In this document: positions 53,104 to 62,380 of the stretch, one piece after another
How the letters are laid out: each line of letters starts with the position of its first letter
Position numbering within the stretch: the first letter of the stretch is position 1
Assembly: GCA_910587685.1 (NCBI GenBank)
Contig: CAJUMY010000004.1
Coordinates: 62,001 to 126,000 of the forward strand
DNA from: an uncultured Christensenellaceae bacterium
Lineage (GTDB): Bacteria > Bacillota > Clostridia > Christensenellales > UBA3700
Direction of reading: 5' to 3'
DNA length: 64,000 nt
Notes under the pieces: generated by a model
Seen by the model: only the letters and a program-made list of their open reading frames with translations
Database searches by the model: none
Told to the model about the DNA's origin: nothing
Position numbers and translations under genes: made by a program

Positions 53104-55239
53104 ATGAAGAAAAAGATTTTTTCAGTAATTGTGGTGACGTTGGTTCTTGCTACGCTTTTCGCAGGCTGTACGGGGATCCTCGAGCTCAACGCCGACAGAG
53201 ACAGTTCGCAGATCGTCGCTACGGTCAACGTCGGCGAATTGAAAGGCGTCGTCACGAAAGGCGATATTATTTCATATTACAATCAGGTCGGTTATACTTA
53301 TATCCAATATTACGGTTGGGACAGTGAGAAAATAGTTACCGAGTTTACCAAGTCGATGGCAAAGAGGGAGATACTCTTGCTAAACGCGGTCAAGACCTTC
53401 GCCGAGGAGTACGATCTCGATCTTGCGAAGATAACGAAGGCAAATAACGAATATATCGATAACCTCGCAAAGAAGGGTTATAAGACCTACCTCGAGGACA
53501 AGTTCCAGTACGATTTCTTCGATATGCTGGATCCGGACGAACAGCTTTACGTCATCAAGGCGGCAAAGAGATCGTTCAAGTCCAGTTACGATACGATCCT
53601 CGAAGAGGTCAAGGCGGAGATAGAGGCGAACACAGCTACGCCTGAGGAAGACGAGGATGAAGAGGATACGGAAGAAGAGGATAAGAAGACTCTCGAGCCG
53701 AGAACTCAAAGAACCGTCACCGCAGATACTTCTTTCAAAAAAGACGCGTCTATCACCTCCGAGACGGTAAGCGCCGAGAAGACGTTCTTCGAAGAGATGG
53801 ACGCTGATACCGCTAATTTTACGAAGGCGGAGAAAGAGGCTTACAACCGTCTTAAGAAGAACATCCTCAAGAACTACTCGAGCGTAGAGGTAGCTTGGAG
53901 AGTTATCCTCGACTCGCAAAAGGAGTCGAGACTTCTCGAAAAGTACAAAGAGTTCATCAACAAGGATATATCGGTTTCGGAAGAAGAGCTTACGAGCAGA
54001 TACAATTTCACGCTTACGAACAATATGCTCACCGTATACGACGAGGACACGTATAAGACGGCGGTAGAGGGCGACAGCAGTCAGGACCTTCTTTATCATA
54101 AGGAAAAGAACGGATACTTTACCGTTAAGTCGATACTTCTTAAATTCAGCGAAGATCAGGAGAACGCTCTTAAAGCTATAAAGGCGGGCGTGCTCGGAGA
54201 TACCGATAACAACCAGGCGATATCCGACAACAGATCGGATCTTGCTCTTGATAAGAACTTCTCTATGCCGGGTTTCAAGTCCGATATCGGCGGAATAAAG
54301 GTCAACGTTTCGAACCCCGATTACGATCCCGACGCTACGTGTATCGACAACGATTGCGAATGCGTAGCTTGTCAGAACGGCGCTAAATATATAAAGAACG
54401 CGGTATGCGAGAATAAAGACTGCGAATGCGTGGCTTGCGTTAATTCGGCGTACAGCGAATACGATGTAGAGTACGAGAGAATACTCGGAGATCTGTCTAA
54501 CGCCGTAGCGGACGCTAAGAACGTGAATTTCGCCGCGAACTTCGAAGGGAATAAGGACGCTGCTATCGCTAACGCGAGAGTCGACGCTTTCGACGATTAT
54601 ATTTATCTCGTGAACGACGACCCCGGTATGTTTAACGCTAGCGGATATACTATCAATATGGAAGGAACTTCTTCTTACGTCGTTGAGTACGTAGTTCTTG
54701 CAAGAGAGCTTGCAAAGAGAGCTATGGCGAACAATTCTCTCGGCGTGATGGGCGGAGTTTCCGCAGGCAAGTACGCTAATCCGTTTGACAATACGCTTCC
54801 CGACGTCGAGATATATTCTTACGACAGCGGTAACGGCGAGCCCGTAAACTATATCGTCAACGATTTCGGTATCCATGTAATAATGGTAACTTACGTCGCT
54901 TGCGAAGATACCGATAAGGTCGTAGGAAACGAGGACGACGGTTATAGACTTACTCTCGATTACGTAACGTCCTATAAGAACGTCTACAAGACTGATGACG
55001 ACGGAAAGGTAGTTCTCGACGCGAACGGCAAGAAGACTGTTATCGAGCTTACCAATAAGACTGTAAGAGAGAAACTTTCGGATAAGATACTCGAAGAGAA
55101 GGAGAGCGCTAATTACTCCGCTAAAGAGAAAGAGATAACCGAAGAGAATGATTCTCAGAAGATAGTTGTTAATGAAAAACTTCAGAAGAAGATCATCAAA
55201 GAAATAGAGAAACAACTCAAGAAAGCGGGTATTGCTTAA
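53104..55239 (+). CDS. SurA/PrsA-like foldase lipoprotein with Cys-rich insert
   Basis: 711 aa. Lipoprotein signal with Cys22 (LFAGC), then a SurA_N-like helical region (TKGDIISYYNQVGYTYI, FTKSMAKREILLLNAVKTFA), an acidic linker (TPEEDEDEEDTEEEDKK), and a parvulin-like middle (YFTVKSILLKFSEDQENA; DFGIHVIMVTYVACE). Inserted at about residues 412-446 are two copies of C-x4/5-DCECVAC (positions about 54337-54440), eight cysteines that could bind metal. It probably folds secreted proteins outside the membrane. It follows mfd, as PpiC-type genes often do in Firmicutes. Peptidyl-prolyl isomerase activity is likely but not certain. Confidence 0.8.
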   Translation: MKKKIFSVIVVTLVLATLFAGCTGILELNADRDSSQIVATVNVGELKGVVTKGDIISYYNQVGYTYIQYYGWDSEKIVTEFTKSMAKREILLLNAVKTFAEEYDLDLAKITKANNEYIDNLAKKGYKTYLEDKFQYDFFDMLDPDEQLYVIKAAKRSFKSSYDTILEEVKAEIEANTATPEEDEDEEDTEEEDKKTLEPRTQRTVTADTSFKKDASITSETVSAEKTFFEEMDADTANFTKAEKEAYNRLKKNILKNYSSVEVAWRVILDSQKESRLLEKYKEFINKDISVSEEELTSRYNFTLTNNMLTVYDEDTYKTAVEGDSSQDLLYHKEKNGYFTVKSILLKFSEDQENALKAIKAGVLGDTDNNQAISDNRSDLALDKNFSMPGFKSDIGGIKVNVSNPDYDPDATCIDNDCECVACQNGAKYIKNAVCENKDCECVACVNSAYSEYDVEYERILGDLSNAVADAKNVNFAANFEGNKDAAIANARVDAFDDYIYLVNDDPGMFNASGYTINMEGTSSYVVEYVVLARELAKRAMANNSLGVMGGVSAGKYANPFDNTLPDVEIYSYDSGNGEPVNYIVNDFGIHVIMVTYVACEDTDKVVGNEDDGYRLTLDYVTSYKNVYKTDDDGKVVLDANGKKTVIELTNKTVREKLSDKILEEKESANYSAKEKEITEENDSQKIVVNEKLQKKIIKEIEKQLKKAGIA

Positions 55240-55268
55240 TAGCTTATATTAATAAATGAAAGATACCG

Positions 55269-55297
55269 AAGCCACACTTATATGCTAAGCGTGGCTT
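55269..55297 (+). terminator. Terminator after the foldase gene
   Basis: AAGCCAC...GTGGCTT with inner CTTA/TAAG; short T-rich tail. Confidence 0.65.
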
Positions 55298-55338
55298 TAT
55301 ATTTATAAACGATACGACGGCGATAAGGAGATATGATC

Positions 55339-55857
55339 ATGGATATGACGGAAAAGACTCTTGAGAGCGAGATAGTTTACGACGGCAAAATAATGACAGT
55401 CAAGAGAGACAAGGTAGAGCTTGTCAACGGAGACACTAGCTATAGGGAAATCGTTCTGCATAACGGAGGAGCTACTATAGCGGCTTTAACCGACGACGAC
55501 GAATTTCTCCTTGTGAGACAGTATCGCTATGCGTGCGGCGGCGTTATATACGAATTGCCGGCGGGGAAACTTGAAAAAGGAGAAGACCCTGCGCGTTGCG
55601 CCGCGAGAGAGCTTGAAGAAGAGACGGGTTACGTCGCGGATAAGATAGAATTGCTTACAGCGATGCTTCCGACTCCCGGATATTCGTCCGAGCATATATA
55701 CGTGTATAAAGCCACGGGTCTTAGGAAAACCGCTCAGCGTCTTGACGACGACGAATTCCTCGAGGTCGAGAAGATAAAGAGGAGCGACGCATTAAAGATG
55801 ATAAAGGATAACGTCATAACCGACGCTAAGACTATCGTCGGTATTCTTTTAACGTAA
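55339..55857 (+). CDS. NUDIX hydrolase, ADP-ribose pyrophosphatase type
   Basis: 172 aa; FLLVRQYRYACGGVIYELPAG and a complete Nudix box (GKLEKGEDPARCAARELEEE then TG), with LLTAMLPTPGYSSEHIYVY after it, as in ADP-sugar pyrophosphatases. It hydrolyses ADP-ribose and related molecules. AAGGAG favours ATG 55339 over 55333. Confidence 0.92.
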   Translation: MDMTEKTLESEIVYDGKIMTVKRDKVELVNGDTSYREIVLHNGGATIAALTDDDEFLLVRQYRYACGGVIYELPAGKLEKGEDPARCAARELEEETGYVADKIELLTAMLPTPGYSSEHIYVYKATGLRKTAQRLDDDEFLEVEKIKRSDALKMIKDNVITDAKTIVGILLT

Positions 55858-55944
55858 TTTTGATTTGCTTGACATTTGGCAATAAATGGTATAGAATTGA
55901 AGAGATAACGGAAGATATGTTCCGATATATGGATGGGTAAATTT

Positions 55945-57066
55945 ATGGTTGAGATCAAAGAAGTATTGACTAAGAAGGACAGAAAGAAGTTCTTCAAGTT
56001 TCCGCTTACGCTCTATAAGGGCGTTAAGAACAGTTGTCCGCAGCTCATTTCGGACGAAAAAGACGAGTTTGACGAGAACGTTAACGGAGCGTTCAAATAT
56101 GCCGACGCTAAGATGTTTCTTGCGATAAAGGGCGGAAAAGTCGTAGGACGCGTCGCCGCTATTTTGAACAAAGCGTATAATGAAAAGCAGAACATAAAGG
56201 AGCTGCGCTTTTCGAGAATTGATTTTATTGACGATCACGAGGTTTCGGGCGCGCTTATCGGAGCCGTTAAGGCTTGGGCTAAGGAGCTTGGGATGACGAG
56301 ACTCGTAGGACCGATAGGATTTTCCGATTTGGACAAGCAGGGGATGCTTGTTGACGGGTTCGACGAAATGAACCTTTATCTTACGGTCTACAACTTTCCC
56401 TATTACGTCGAGCATATGGAGAGGCTCGGCATGGAAAAGATCGTGGATTGGGTAGAATACCGCATCAAAACTCCCGAAAAAGGCGACGAAAGAGCCGACG
56501 AACTTTGCGAAAAGATACTCAAGAGGTTTGATTTGAAGATAATTAAGACCAACGGAGCGAATTCCGCGAAGGATATAGTTATCAAGGCGCTCAAGGACAT
56601 TTGGAACGAGGCTTACGCGCCTCTTTACGGAGTCGTCGAAATCAATGAAAAGCAGATAGAACGCGAGTTCAATATGATAAAGATGATATGGAAAGACGAT
56701 AACGTTGCCGCTATCGAAAAGGACGGGGAACTCATTGCTTACGGTTTCGTAGGACCTAACCTTTCGAGAGCTCTGTCAAAATGCAACGGCAGACTGTTGC
56801 CGTTCGGTATTTTCCACTTGCTTTGGGATATCAATCATTCCGACGCTGTCGACTGCTATAGCATAGGTATCAAGAAAGAATATAAGGATAGGGGCATCAA
56901 CTTCATCATGGTCAACGGTATGATGAATAATTTGAGGAAAAACGGTATCAAATACATCTATACCGGACCTATGCTCGAGCACAATAAGAAGATACGTTCG
57001 CAGTGGGAACAGTACGATCCCGAGCTATATAGAAGAAGACGCTGTTTCGGACTCGATATCGAGTAG
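55945..57066 (+). CDS. GNAT-like acyltransferase family protein
   Basis: About 373 aa with two GNAT-like halves: MFLAIKGGKVVGRVAAILNK and RLVGPIGFSDLDKQGMLVDG in the first, AAIEKDGELIAYGFVGPNL, SIGIKKEYKDRGINFIMVNG and YIYTGPMLEHNKKIR in the second. The layout resembles the YghO-type proteins of unknown substrate. No membrane segment. It is transcribed after the NUDIX gene; start among ATG 55933 and 55945 is uncertain. Confidence 0.78.
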   Translation: MVEIKEVLTKKDRKKFFKFPLTLYKGVKNSCPQLISDEKDEFDENVNGAFKYADAKMFLAIKGGKVVGRVAAILNKAYNEKQNIKELRFSRIDFIDDHEVSGALIGAVKAWAKELGMTRLVGPIGFSDLDKQGMLVDGFDEMNLYLTVYNFPYYVEHMERLGMEKIVDWVEYRIKTPEKGDERADELCEKILKRFDLKIIKTNGANSAKDIVIKALKDIWNEAYAPLYGVVEINEKQIEREFNMIKMIWKDDNVAAIEKDGELIAYGFVGPNLSRALSKCNGRLLPFGIFHLLWDINHSDAVDCYSIGIKKEYKDRGINFIMVNGMMNNLRKNGIKYIYTGPMLEHNKKIRSQWEQYDPELYRRRRCFGLDIE

Positions 57067-57091
57067 TATTTATTTGAATATTTTATTTTAG

Positions 57092-57125
57092 AACGACTTG
57101 ATCTTGTATCGGGTCGTTTTTTTGA
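57092..57125 (+). terminator. Terminator after the GNAT-like gene
   Basis: AACGACTTGAT, loop CTTGT, ATCGGGTCGTT (two G.T pairs), then TTTTTTT. Confidence 0.85.
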
Positions 57126-57149
57126 TTGGTCATTTCACTATAACGCCGA

Positions 57150-57199
57150 TGTCGTAAATTGTCGCAATATGTAGAAAAATGTCGAATAATGTAGAATGT
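57150..57199. repeat. Five 10-bp direct repeats, helically phased
   Basis: TGTCGTAAAT, TGTCGCAATA, TGTAGAAAAA, TGTCGAATAA and TGTAGAATGT begin at 57150, 57160, 57170, 57180 and 57190. All keep TGTMG and mostly an A-rich second half. The spacing is exactly one DNA turn. They sit about 100 bases upstream of the protease promoter and look like a cooperative regulator-binding array. No regulator gene is adjacent. Confidence 0.7.
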
Positions 57200-57299
57200 A
57201 GTATTTGCATACGTTATTAATAAACAATACTCGGCTTATAAAGGCAGTCTTTAGAAAAAATTAAGACATTAAAGTATAATATAAGATATATTTTTACTA

Positions 57300-57329
57300 T
57301 TTACAAGTATAGAAAGTTTATGATACAAT
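57300..57329 (+). promoter_or_regulatory. Promoter of the cysteine-protease gene
   Basis: TTTACA (57300-57305), 18-base spacer, TACAAT (57324-57329); AGGAGGT ribosome site at 57351-57357. Confidence 0.6.
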
Positions 57330-57363
57330 GTAAATATGAAATATTATTTTAGGAGGTACGAAT

Positions 57364-58842
57364 ATGATCAACGTCAAAGACCGTCGTCGGAGCATATGCG
57401 TAGCAGCGCTTGCTCTCTTAATGCTAATAGCGGTGTCGCTATTACCGTTTTTTCCTTATGAGACTTGGGCAGAAGGAATCGATACGAGGGCTATAACCGA
57501 AGAAGAGCTGTCTGGAATACAGAGCGAAATAGAGTCGCTATACGATAGCGGAACTATAATCGACGCTATCAACGAAAAACAGGCGGAGATAAGCGGGATA
57601 CAGTTAATGTCCGAGGAAATCGAGAAGACCGTAACGATCAGTAACGTTAAGATACTGTATGATTTTAATGAAAAGCCTACGTACCTTTTAACCGAATTCG
57701 AAGAGGGCGGATACGCCATAAGGTTCAGAGAGGGAGAGACGTTCGTCGAGAGAAACGAGAGCTTTAACAGTATTTATACAACCGAGAACGTCATCGATCA
57801 TAGATGTTACTATGCAGGTCCGGGACAGTATTTTTATAAACGCGACGGCAAGACGTACGAAGTAAGAACGGGACAAGAAGTGATATTTGATAAGGCTGGA
57901 GACGACGAGATAGAGGAGATCAACAGACAGATAGTCGAAGAGAAAAAGTACGGGACTATGCCTATGAGCATAATCGACGAAGGATACACGTTGCTTAACT
58001 TCAATAAAAAAGAAATGACAATGATGGACGCTGTAAGAGGTGTGTATTTCTATGGAATGGACGAATATAATACAAGGTTCTTGCCGCTTAAGTCATATGA
58101 AAGTTGGAATGATTCCTATAATAATGATTGCATAAATTATTCAATTTACAGATACAATTATCAAGATAGAAAATATGATTATATGCGCACCTTAAAATAT
58201 ACCGTGGGCGGGGAGGATATGCTGTTTGGAGATAATCTATACGGCTCATGCGCATTAGTTGCTATAGGTATGGTATTGCAATTGTACGATAGAACTGACT
58301 GGTGTGACGTTGTTCCCTCTAATACTAGTGCTTGGGAAAATATTCAGTATACCTATCCTTATTCACAAGATTGTACCAAGCATCCTCAATTAATTCCCAG
58401 CAAAAAGGATGCAGAAAGGTTACATCAATATTTAATTAGTTTAGCGCATTATGGTGTAGAGCCAAATGAAGATGGCGGGTATGGAACATATCCAGATGAT
58501 CAGGTTAAAGTTATTAATAAATATGCTCAGAACATGGGGTATACTAAAATTATTAAAGGAAAGACTGCATTATACATATCGGTAAAATCATTGATAGGAA
58601 AGCAAGGTTTTCCTATGATAGCAACTACTAAAGGAAACTCTTTTTCTTACAAATATCCTGTAAAAGATGATAAGGGCAATATAACTTATATAAATAAAAC
58701 ATTAAAGCGTCATACAGTAGTCGCATATGGATACAAGGATTCAGAATTTATTTGCCATTTTGGCTGGAATACAAATGGATATGGAGCAACAATAATTAAT
58801 AAAAATTATATAAGCGATTGGAAATATATAGATGTTTTATAA
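57364..58842 (+). CDS. Secreted papain-like (C10/C39-type) cysteine protease
   Basis: 492 aa. Signal peptide (ICVAALALLMLIAVSLLPFF, cut near TWAEG); a propeptide-like region of about 170 residues (PTYLLTEFEEGGYAIRFREG resembles streptopain propeptides); a catalytic region with Cys296 in NLYGSCALVAIGM, His450 in KRHTVVAYGYKD and Asn469 in FGWNTNG, in the order Cys-His-Asn typical of papain-like enzymes. Composition changes at about 58000-58030: before it codons are host-like, after it strongly AT-rich like the paralogue array that follows. It is probably exported and activated by removal of the pro-region. The next gene starts 12 bases after the stop, so the protease and the paralogues may share a transcript. 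Confidence 0.8.
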   Translation: MINVKDRRRSICVAALALLMLIAVSLLPFFPYETWAEGIDTRAITEEELSGIQSEIESLYDSGTIIDAINEKQAEISGIQLMSEEIEKTVTISNVKILYDFNEKPTYLLTEFEEGGYAIRFREGETFVERNESFNSIYTTENVIDHRCYYAGPGQYFYKRDGKTYEVRTGQEVIFDKAGDDEIEEINRQIVEEKKYGTMPMSIIDEGYTLLNFNKKEMTMMDAVRGVYFYGMDEYNTRFLPLKSYESWNDSYNNDCINYSIYRYNYQDRKYDYMRTLKYTVGGEDMLFGDNLYGSCALVAIGMVLQLYDRTDWCDVVPSNTSAWENIQYTYPYSQDCTKHPQLIPSKKDAERLHQYLISLAHYGVEPNEDGGYGTYPDDQVKVINKYAQNMGYTKIIKGKTALYISVKSLIGKQGFPMIATTKGNSFSYKYPVKDDKGNITYINKTLKRHTVVAYGYKDSEFICHFGWNTNGYGATIINKNYISDWKYIDVL

Positions 58843-58854
58843 GTGAGGGCTATT

Positions 58855-59589
58855 ATGATACTTACAAAGAAAAATAAGGCAATAATAACAGTCGTCGCCA
58901 TTTTAATTATTGTTATAATAGTAGCAATTGCAGTTGGAATAGCGGTATGGAATCGTACGAATATATTGCCACCCGGAGATGCGAACTTAACAGTTCGTCA
59001 TGAAATGACCGTCAAAGAAGCAAAGTTTGTAAGCGAAGTGTTACCGATAACTTTATTGTTGCCTAAGGATATTGACGGGAACATAACGTTTAATTACGGA
59101 AGTTTAGGATACTATGAAGGAATCAATAAAGATAATCTTAAAAAAATAAAAGAGTATGCTGAAGATAATGATTTTTCGAAGCTCAAAGTTGATGACTTTA
59201 AGTATTTTAATAATTGTGAAATGACAATAAAAAAAGAAAAATATATGATGAAATATGTTATATATTATATGAATAATGAGTGTGAGGCGCCGAAGATATT
59301 TTATAGTGATAATAATAAATCTCAGGAATATTTGGATATATACTGTACCTACTACCTTGATATGGATACAAATATATTAATAGATGTATACCCGTTAGAT
59401 TATAACTATAAACTTGGAGATACAGATTGGCGCTATTTAACCAAAGAAGACAAAATCAAACTGTACGGCAGAGAGTGGTTCGATAGCGTAGAGCTGAGCG
59501 ATATAGACGAGTTTATGAAGGAAGTATGCGCATATAACGGAATTAACTCCGATTGGCTCGACAATAAACCTGTTTACAATATCAAATAG
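58855..59589 (+). CDS. Tandem membrane-anchored paralogue 1
   Basis: 244 aa, family not recognised. One N-terminal membrane helix (IITVVAILIIVIIVAIAVGI) anchors an extracytoplasmic domain of about 200 aa. Features common to all five copies: LPITLLLPKDIDG, an ITFNYGS strand, and the C-terminus YGREWFDSVELSDIDEFM ending VYNIK. This is the most divergent copy. GTG 58843 and ATG 58855 are possible; the alignment of other copies favours 58855. It lies directly after the cysteine protease. Confidence 0.75.
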   Translation: MILTKKNKAIITVVAILIIVIIVAIAVGIAVWNRTNILPPGDANLTVRHEMTVKEAKFVSEVLPITLLLPKDIDGNITFNYGSLGYYEGINKDNLKKIKEYAEDNDFSKLKVDDFKYFNNCEMTIKKEKYMMKYVIYYMNNECEAPKIFYSDNNKSQEYLDIYCTYYLDMDTNILIDVYPLDYNYKLGDTDWRYLTKEDKIKLYGREWFDSVELSDIDEFMKEVCAYNGINSDWLDNKPVYNIK

Positions 59590-59723
59590 AAATCATTAAT
59601 CAATATCGCACTAAAATAATAAATGTAAAAACATTTGATTATGTTGTTAAACAAATGAAAAACTGAAAGCACGTTATTATAAAAATGTAGCGTAAAAATA
59701 CGAATGAAAAAGAAGGCACAATT

Positions 59724-60485
59724 ATGAAACTTGCAAAAAAATCAAAAATAGTTATAGCCGTTGCAGTTATTCTCGCTGTTATAATAGTTATCGGAATAGT
59801 AGCAGGTATAGTCATATGGAAGAGGGAATATTCAGTGAAGCCCGGGGAGAATGATTTGATTAACCGACATATCATTACAAGAGAAGAAACGCGATATATT
59901 ATGGGATATTTACCTTTAGATTTATTATTACCTGAAAAAATTGAGGGGGATATAGAGTTTATATACGGAGATTTGGCGAAATATCAAGGTATTAGTGAAG
60001 ATAGACTTATTCAAATCAGAAAAAATATAGAAGCATTAAAAAATATGAAATCTCCACAATATGAAGGCATAACACGCAATGATTTTGAATACCTTCGATG
60101 TTGTCGAATGACGGCTAAAGGAGATGGTTATGATATGGAATTTTCTTGTATTTATGAAAATCCTAATTCCATTTGGGATAAGCCTATGCCCTTTAATTAT
60201 GTTACGAACGAAAAGAGCGAAGCAGTCTTAAATATAAATAGAACATATTATAACGGTTATAATCGAATGTATAGAATAGATATATATCCTAATAGCTATA
60301 AGGAAAGGCTCAACGGTAAAGATTGGGATAAATTAAGCAAAGACGAAAAAATCGAGCTATTTGGAAGAGAATGGTTCGATAGCGTAGAACTTAGCGATAT
60401 AGACGAGTTTATGAAGGAAGTATGCGCGTACAACGGAATCAACTCCGATTGGCTCAATAATAAGCCTGTTTATAATATCAAATAG
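59724..60485 (+). CDS. Tandem membrane-anchored paralogue 2
   Basis: 253 aa. MKLAKKSKIVIAVAVILAVI starts the membrane helix; middle region differs from its neighbours (YLPLDLLLPEKIEGDIEF, RNDFEYLRCCRM, a long loop around NPNSIWDKPMPFN) but the last about 45 residues are almost the same as in copy 1 (GREWFDSVELSDIDEFMKEV). Function unknown; see the array as a whole. Confidence 0.75.
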   Translation: MKLAKKSKIVIAVAVILAVIIVIGIVAGIVIWKREYSVKPGENDLINRHIITREETRYIMGYLPLDLLLPEKIEGDIEFIYGDLAKYQGISEDRLIQIRKNIEALKNMKSPQYEGITRNDFEYLRCCRMTAKGDGYDMEFSCIYENPNSIWDKPMPFNYVTNEKSEAVLNINRTYYNGYNRMYRIDIYPNSYKERLNGKDWDKLSKDEKIELFGREWFDSVELSDIDEFMKEVCAYNGINSDWLNNKPVYNIK

Positions 60486-60621
60486 AAATCATTGATCAAC
60501 ATTGCGTTAAAATAATGAAAAAACTCTTTTGTTATTTTGCAAAACAAAAAATGCAAACACATTATTTATAAAAAACAAAGTAGTGTCAAATATACAAATG
60601 AAAAAGTTGAGGAAATCCATT

Positions 60622-61365
60622 ATGGAACTTGCAAAAAAATCAAAGAAAGTTATAGCAATTACGATTATTCTTGCTATTATAATAATTGTTGGAATAATAA
60701 TCGGAGTCGTTATATGGAATCGGAATAATCAAATAGCTCCTGGAAGTGCAAAAATTTTAGATAGTCATACAATGACGAGGGAAGAGATGGCTTTTGTTAG
60801 CGGAGTATTACCGTCAATAAGGCAATTATTCCCCGAAAAATTTGACGGAGATATTAAGTTTGCTTACGAAACTCATGCTTGCGGCGGCGGAATAAGTGAA
60901 AAAAGGTTGAAAGAAATCAAAGACGCGTATAAGAAAAATGATAAATCGGTCTTAAATGAATATGATTTTTCTTGGTTGCGCTCATATAATATGAGCGTTA
61001 AACGTGACAATTATGAGTTAAAATATGCAGTTATGAGTTATCGCAATTGGGGGGAATATTATATATTCGAGAACAATGGCAAGTTAGCTAATATAGATGA
61101 TTATTCGTTAAATATATCGAGGTTTTATTATTTAGACGGTAATACATGTATACAGGTAGATGTATATCCTTTGAATGTCGATGAAAAACTTGGCGATAGA
61201 TCTTGGTCTTTGCTGAGCAAAGAGGAAAAAATCGAACTGTACGGCAGGGAGTGGTTCGATAGCGTAGAGCTGAGCGATATAGACAAGTTTATGAAGGAAG
61301 TATGCGCGTATAACGGGATCAACTCCGATTGGCTCGACAACAAGCCTGTTTATAATATCAAATGA
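60622..61365 (+). CDS. Tandem membrane-anchored paralogue 3
   Basis: 247 aa (MELAKKSKKVIAITIILAII start, preceded by TTGAGGAAA). The middle has LPSIRQLFPEKFDGDIKF, SWLRSYNMSVKRDNYEL and the shared C-terminus. DNA from about 60680 to the stop is nearly identical to copy 5 (from about 62440), meaning a recent duplication or gene conversion. An upstream in-frame start (60529) would add residues with no similarity and is not used. Confidence 0.75.
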   Translation: MELAKKSKKVIAITIILAIIIIVGIIIGVVIWNRNNQIAPGSAKILDSHTMTREEMAFVSGVLPSIRQLFPEKFDGDIKFAYETHACGGGISEKRLKEIKDAYKKNDKSVLNEYDFSWLRSYNMSVKRDNYELKYAVMSYRNWGEYYIFENNGKLANIDDYSLNISRFYYLDGNTCIQVDVYPLNVDEKLGDRSWSLLSKEEKIELYGREWFDSVELSDIDKFMKEVCAYNGINSDWLDNKPVYNIK

Positions 61366-61505
61366 GAGCATTTAATAAATTCGCATTAAAATAATGAAAT
61401 AAAAACTCTTTCGTTATTTTGCAAAACAAAAAAATGCAAACGCATTATTTATAAAACAACGAAGTAGCGTTAAATATACAAATGAAAAAGTTGAGGAAAT
61501 CAATT

Positions 61506-62240
61506 ATGGAACTTACAAAAAAATCAAAAATAGTTATAGCAGTTGTGATTATTCTTGCTGTTGTTATAATTGTTGGAGTATTAGTTGGCATATGGGTGAG
61601 AAATAATACCGTGCCTATAGGTCGGAATAATCAGGTCAGTAGTCATTCTTTTACGCTTCAAGAAGCAAGAATAGCAAAATATTTTTTGCCTTTTCCTTTG
61701 TTATTGCCTGAGCAAATAGATGGAGACGTTACATTTGTATATGGTAGCGTGATAACCGGTCATGGAATCGATAGGGATAGGCTTCAAAAAATAAGAAATA
61801 TACTGGAGACAAACACGATCGATTACACAAAGATGTCAGAAGCGGATTTCAGAAATCTTCGTTATTGTGAAGTTAATGTAGAAGGTAGTAATTATGATAT
61901 ACGGCTGATTTGTTTTCGCGGGAATTTGCAGTATACATTGGAAAATTATGGCGATGTTATCAATAAGAAAAATGAAAATGAATTAATAATAAACAAGACA
62001 TATTTCTGTGGATTAGATCGAGGATATTGTATAGATATTTTCCCAAACAATTATCAAGAAAAATTAGGAGATAGGTCTTGGGAAAAGTTAACCAAAGACG
62101 AAAAAATCGAACTGTACGGCAGAGAGTGGTTCGATAGTGTAGAGCTTAGCGATATAGACGAGTTTATGAAGGAAGTATGCGCGTATAACGGTATCAACTC
62201 CGATTGGCTCGACAATAAGCCTGTTTACAATATCAAATAG
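61506..62240 (+). CDS. Tandem membrane-anchored paralogue 4
   Basis: 244 aa (MELTKKSKIVIAVVIILAVV). Middle region differs from copies 3 and 5 (FLPFPLLLPEQIDGDVTF, HGIDRDRLQKIRNIL, RNLRYCEVNVEGSNYD) though it lies between them, while the N-terminus, spacer and C-terminus match them closely. Confidence 0.75.
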   Translation: MELTKKSKIVIAVVIILAVVIIVGVLVGIWVRNNTVPIGRNNQVSSHSFTLQEARIAKYFLPFPLLLPEQIDGDVTFVYGSVITGHGIDRDRLQKIRNILETNTIDYTKMSEADFRNLRYCEVNVEGSNYDIRLICFRGNLQYTLENYGDVINKKNENELIINKTYFCGLDRGYCIDIFPNNYQEKLGDRSWEKLTKDEKIELYGREWFDSVELSDIDEFMKEVCAYNGINSDWLDNKPVYNIK

Positions 62241-62380
62241 AAATCATTGATCAACATTGCGTTAAAATAATGAAAAAAAACTCTTTCGTTATTTCGCAAA
62301 ACAAAAAAATGCAAACGCATTATTTATAAAACAACGAAGTAGCGTTAAATATACGAATGAAAAAGTTGAGGAAATCAATT

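Larger units (their letters stand above)
60486..62380 (+). repeat. Repeated intergenic spacers of the paralogue array
   Basis: The spacers 60486-60621, 61366-61505 and 62241-62380 are about 135-140 nt each and nearly the same: they share ACTCTTTYGTTATTT, an inverted TTTTGCAAAA, ATGCAAAC and the AAAAGTTGAGGAAATC ribosome-site region. Whole units of about 880 bp are therefore being copied, not just the genes. Confidence 0.8.

Noticed and set aside
60529..60621. Upstream start for paralogue 3
   Set aside because: The extra residues come from the repeated spacer and do not occur in copies 1 and 2; the TTGAGGAAA-ATG start is shared by copies 3 to 5.
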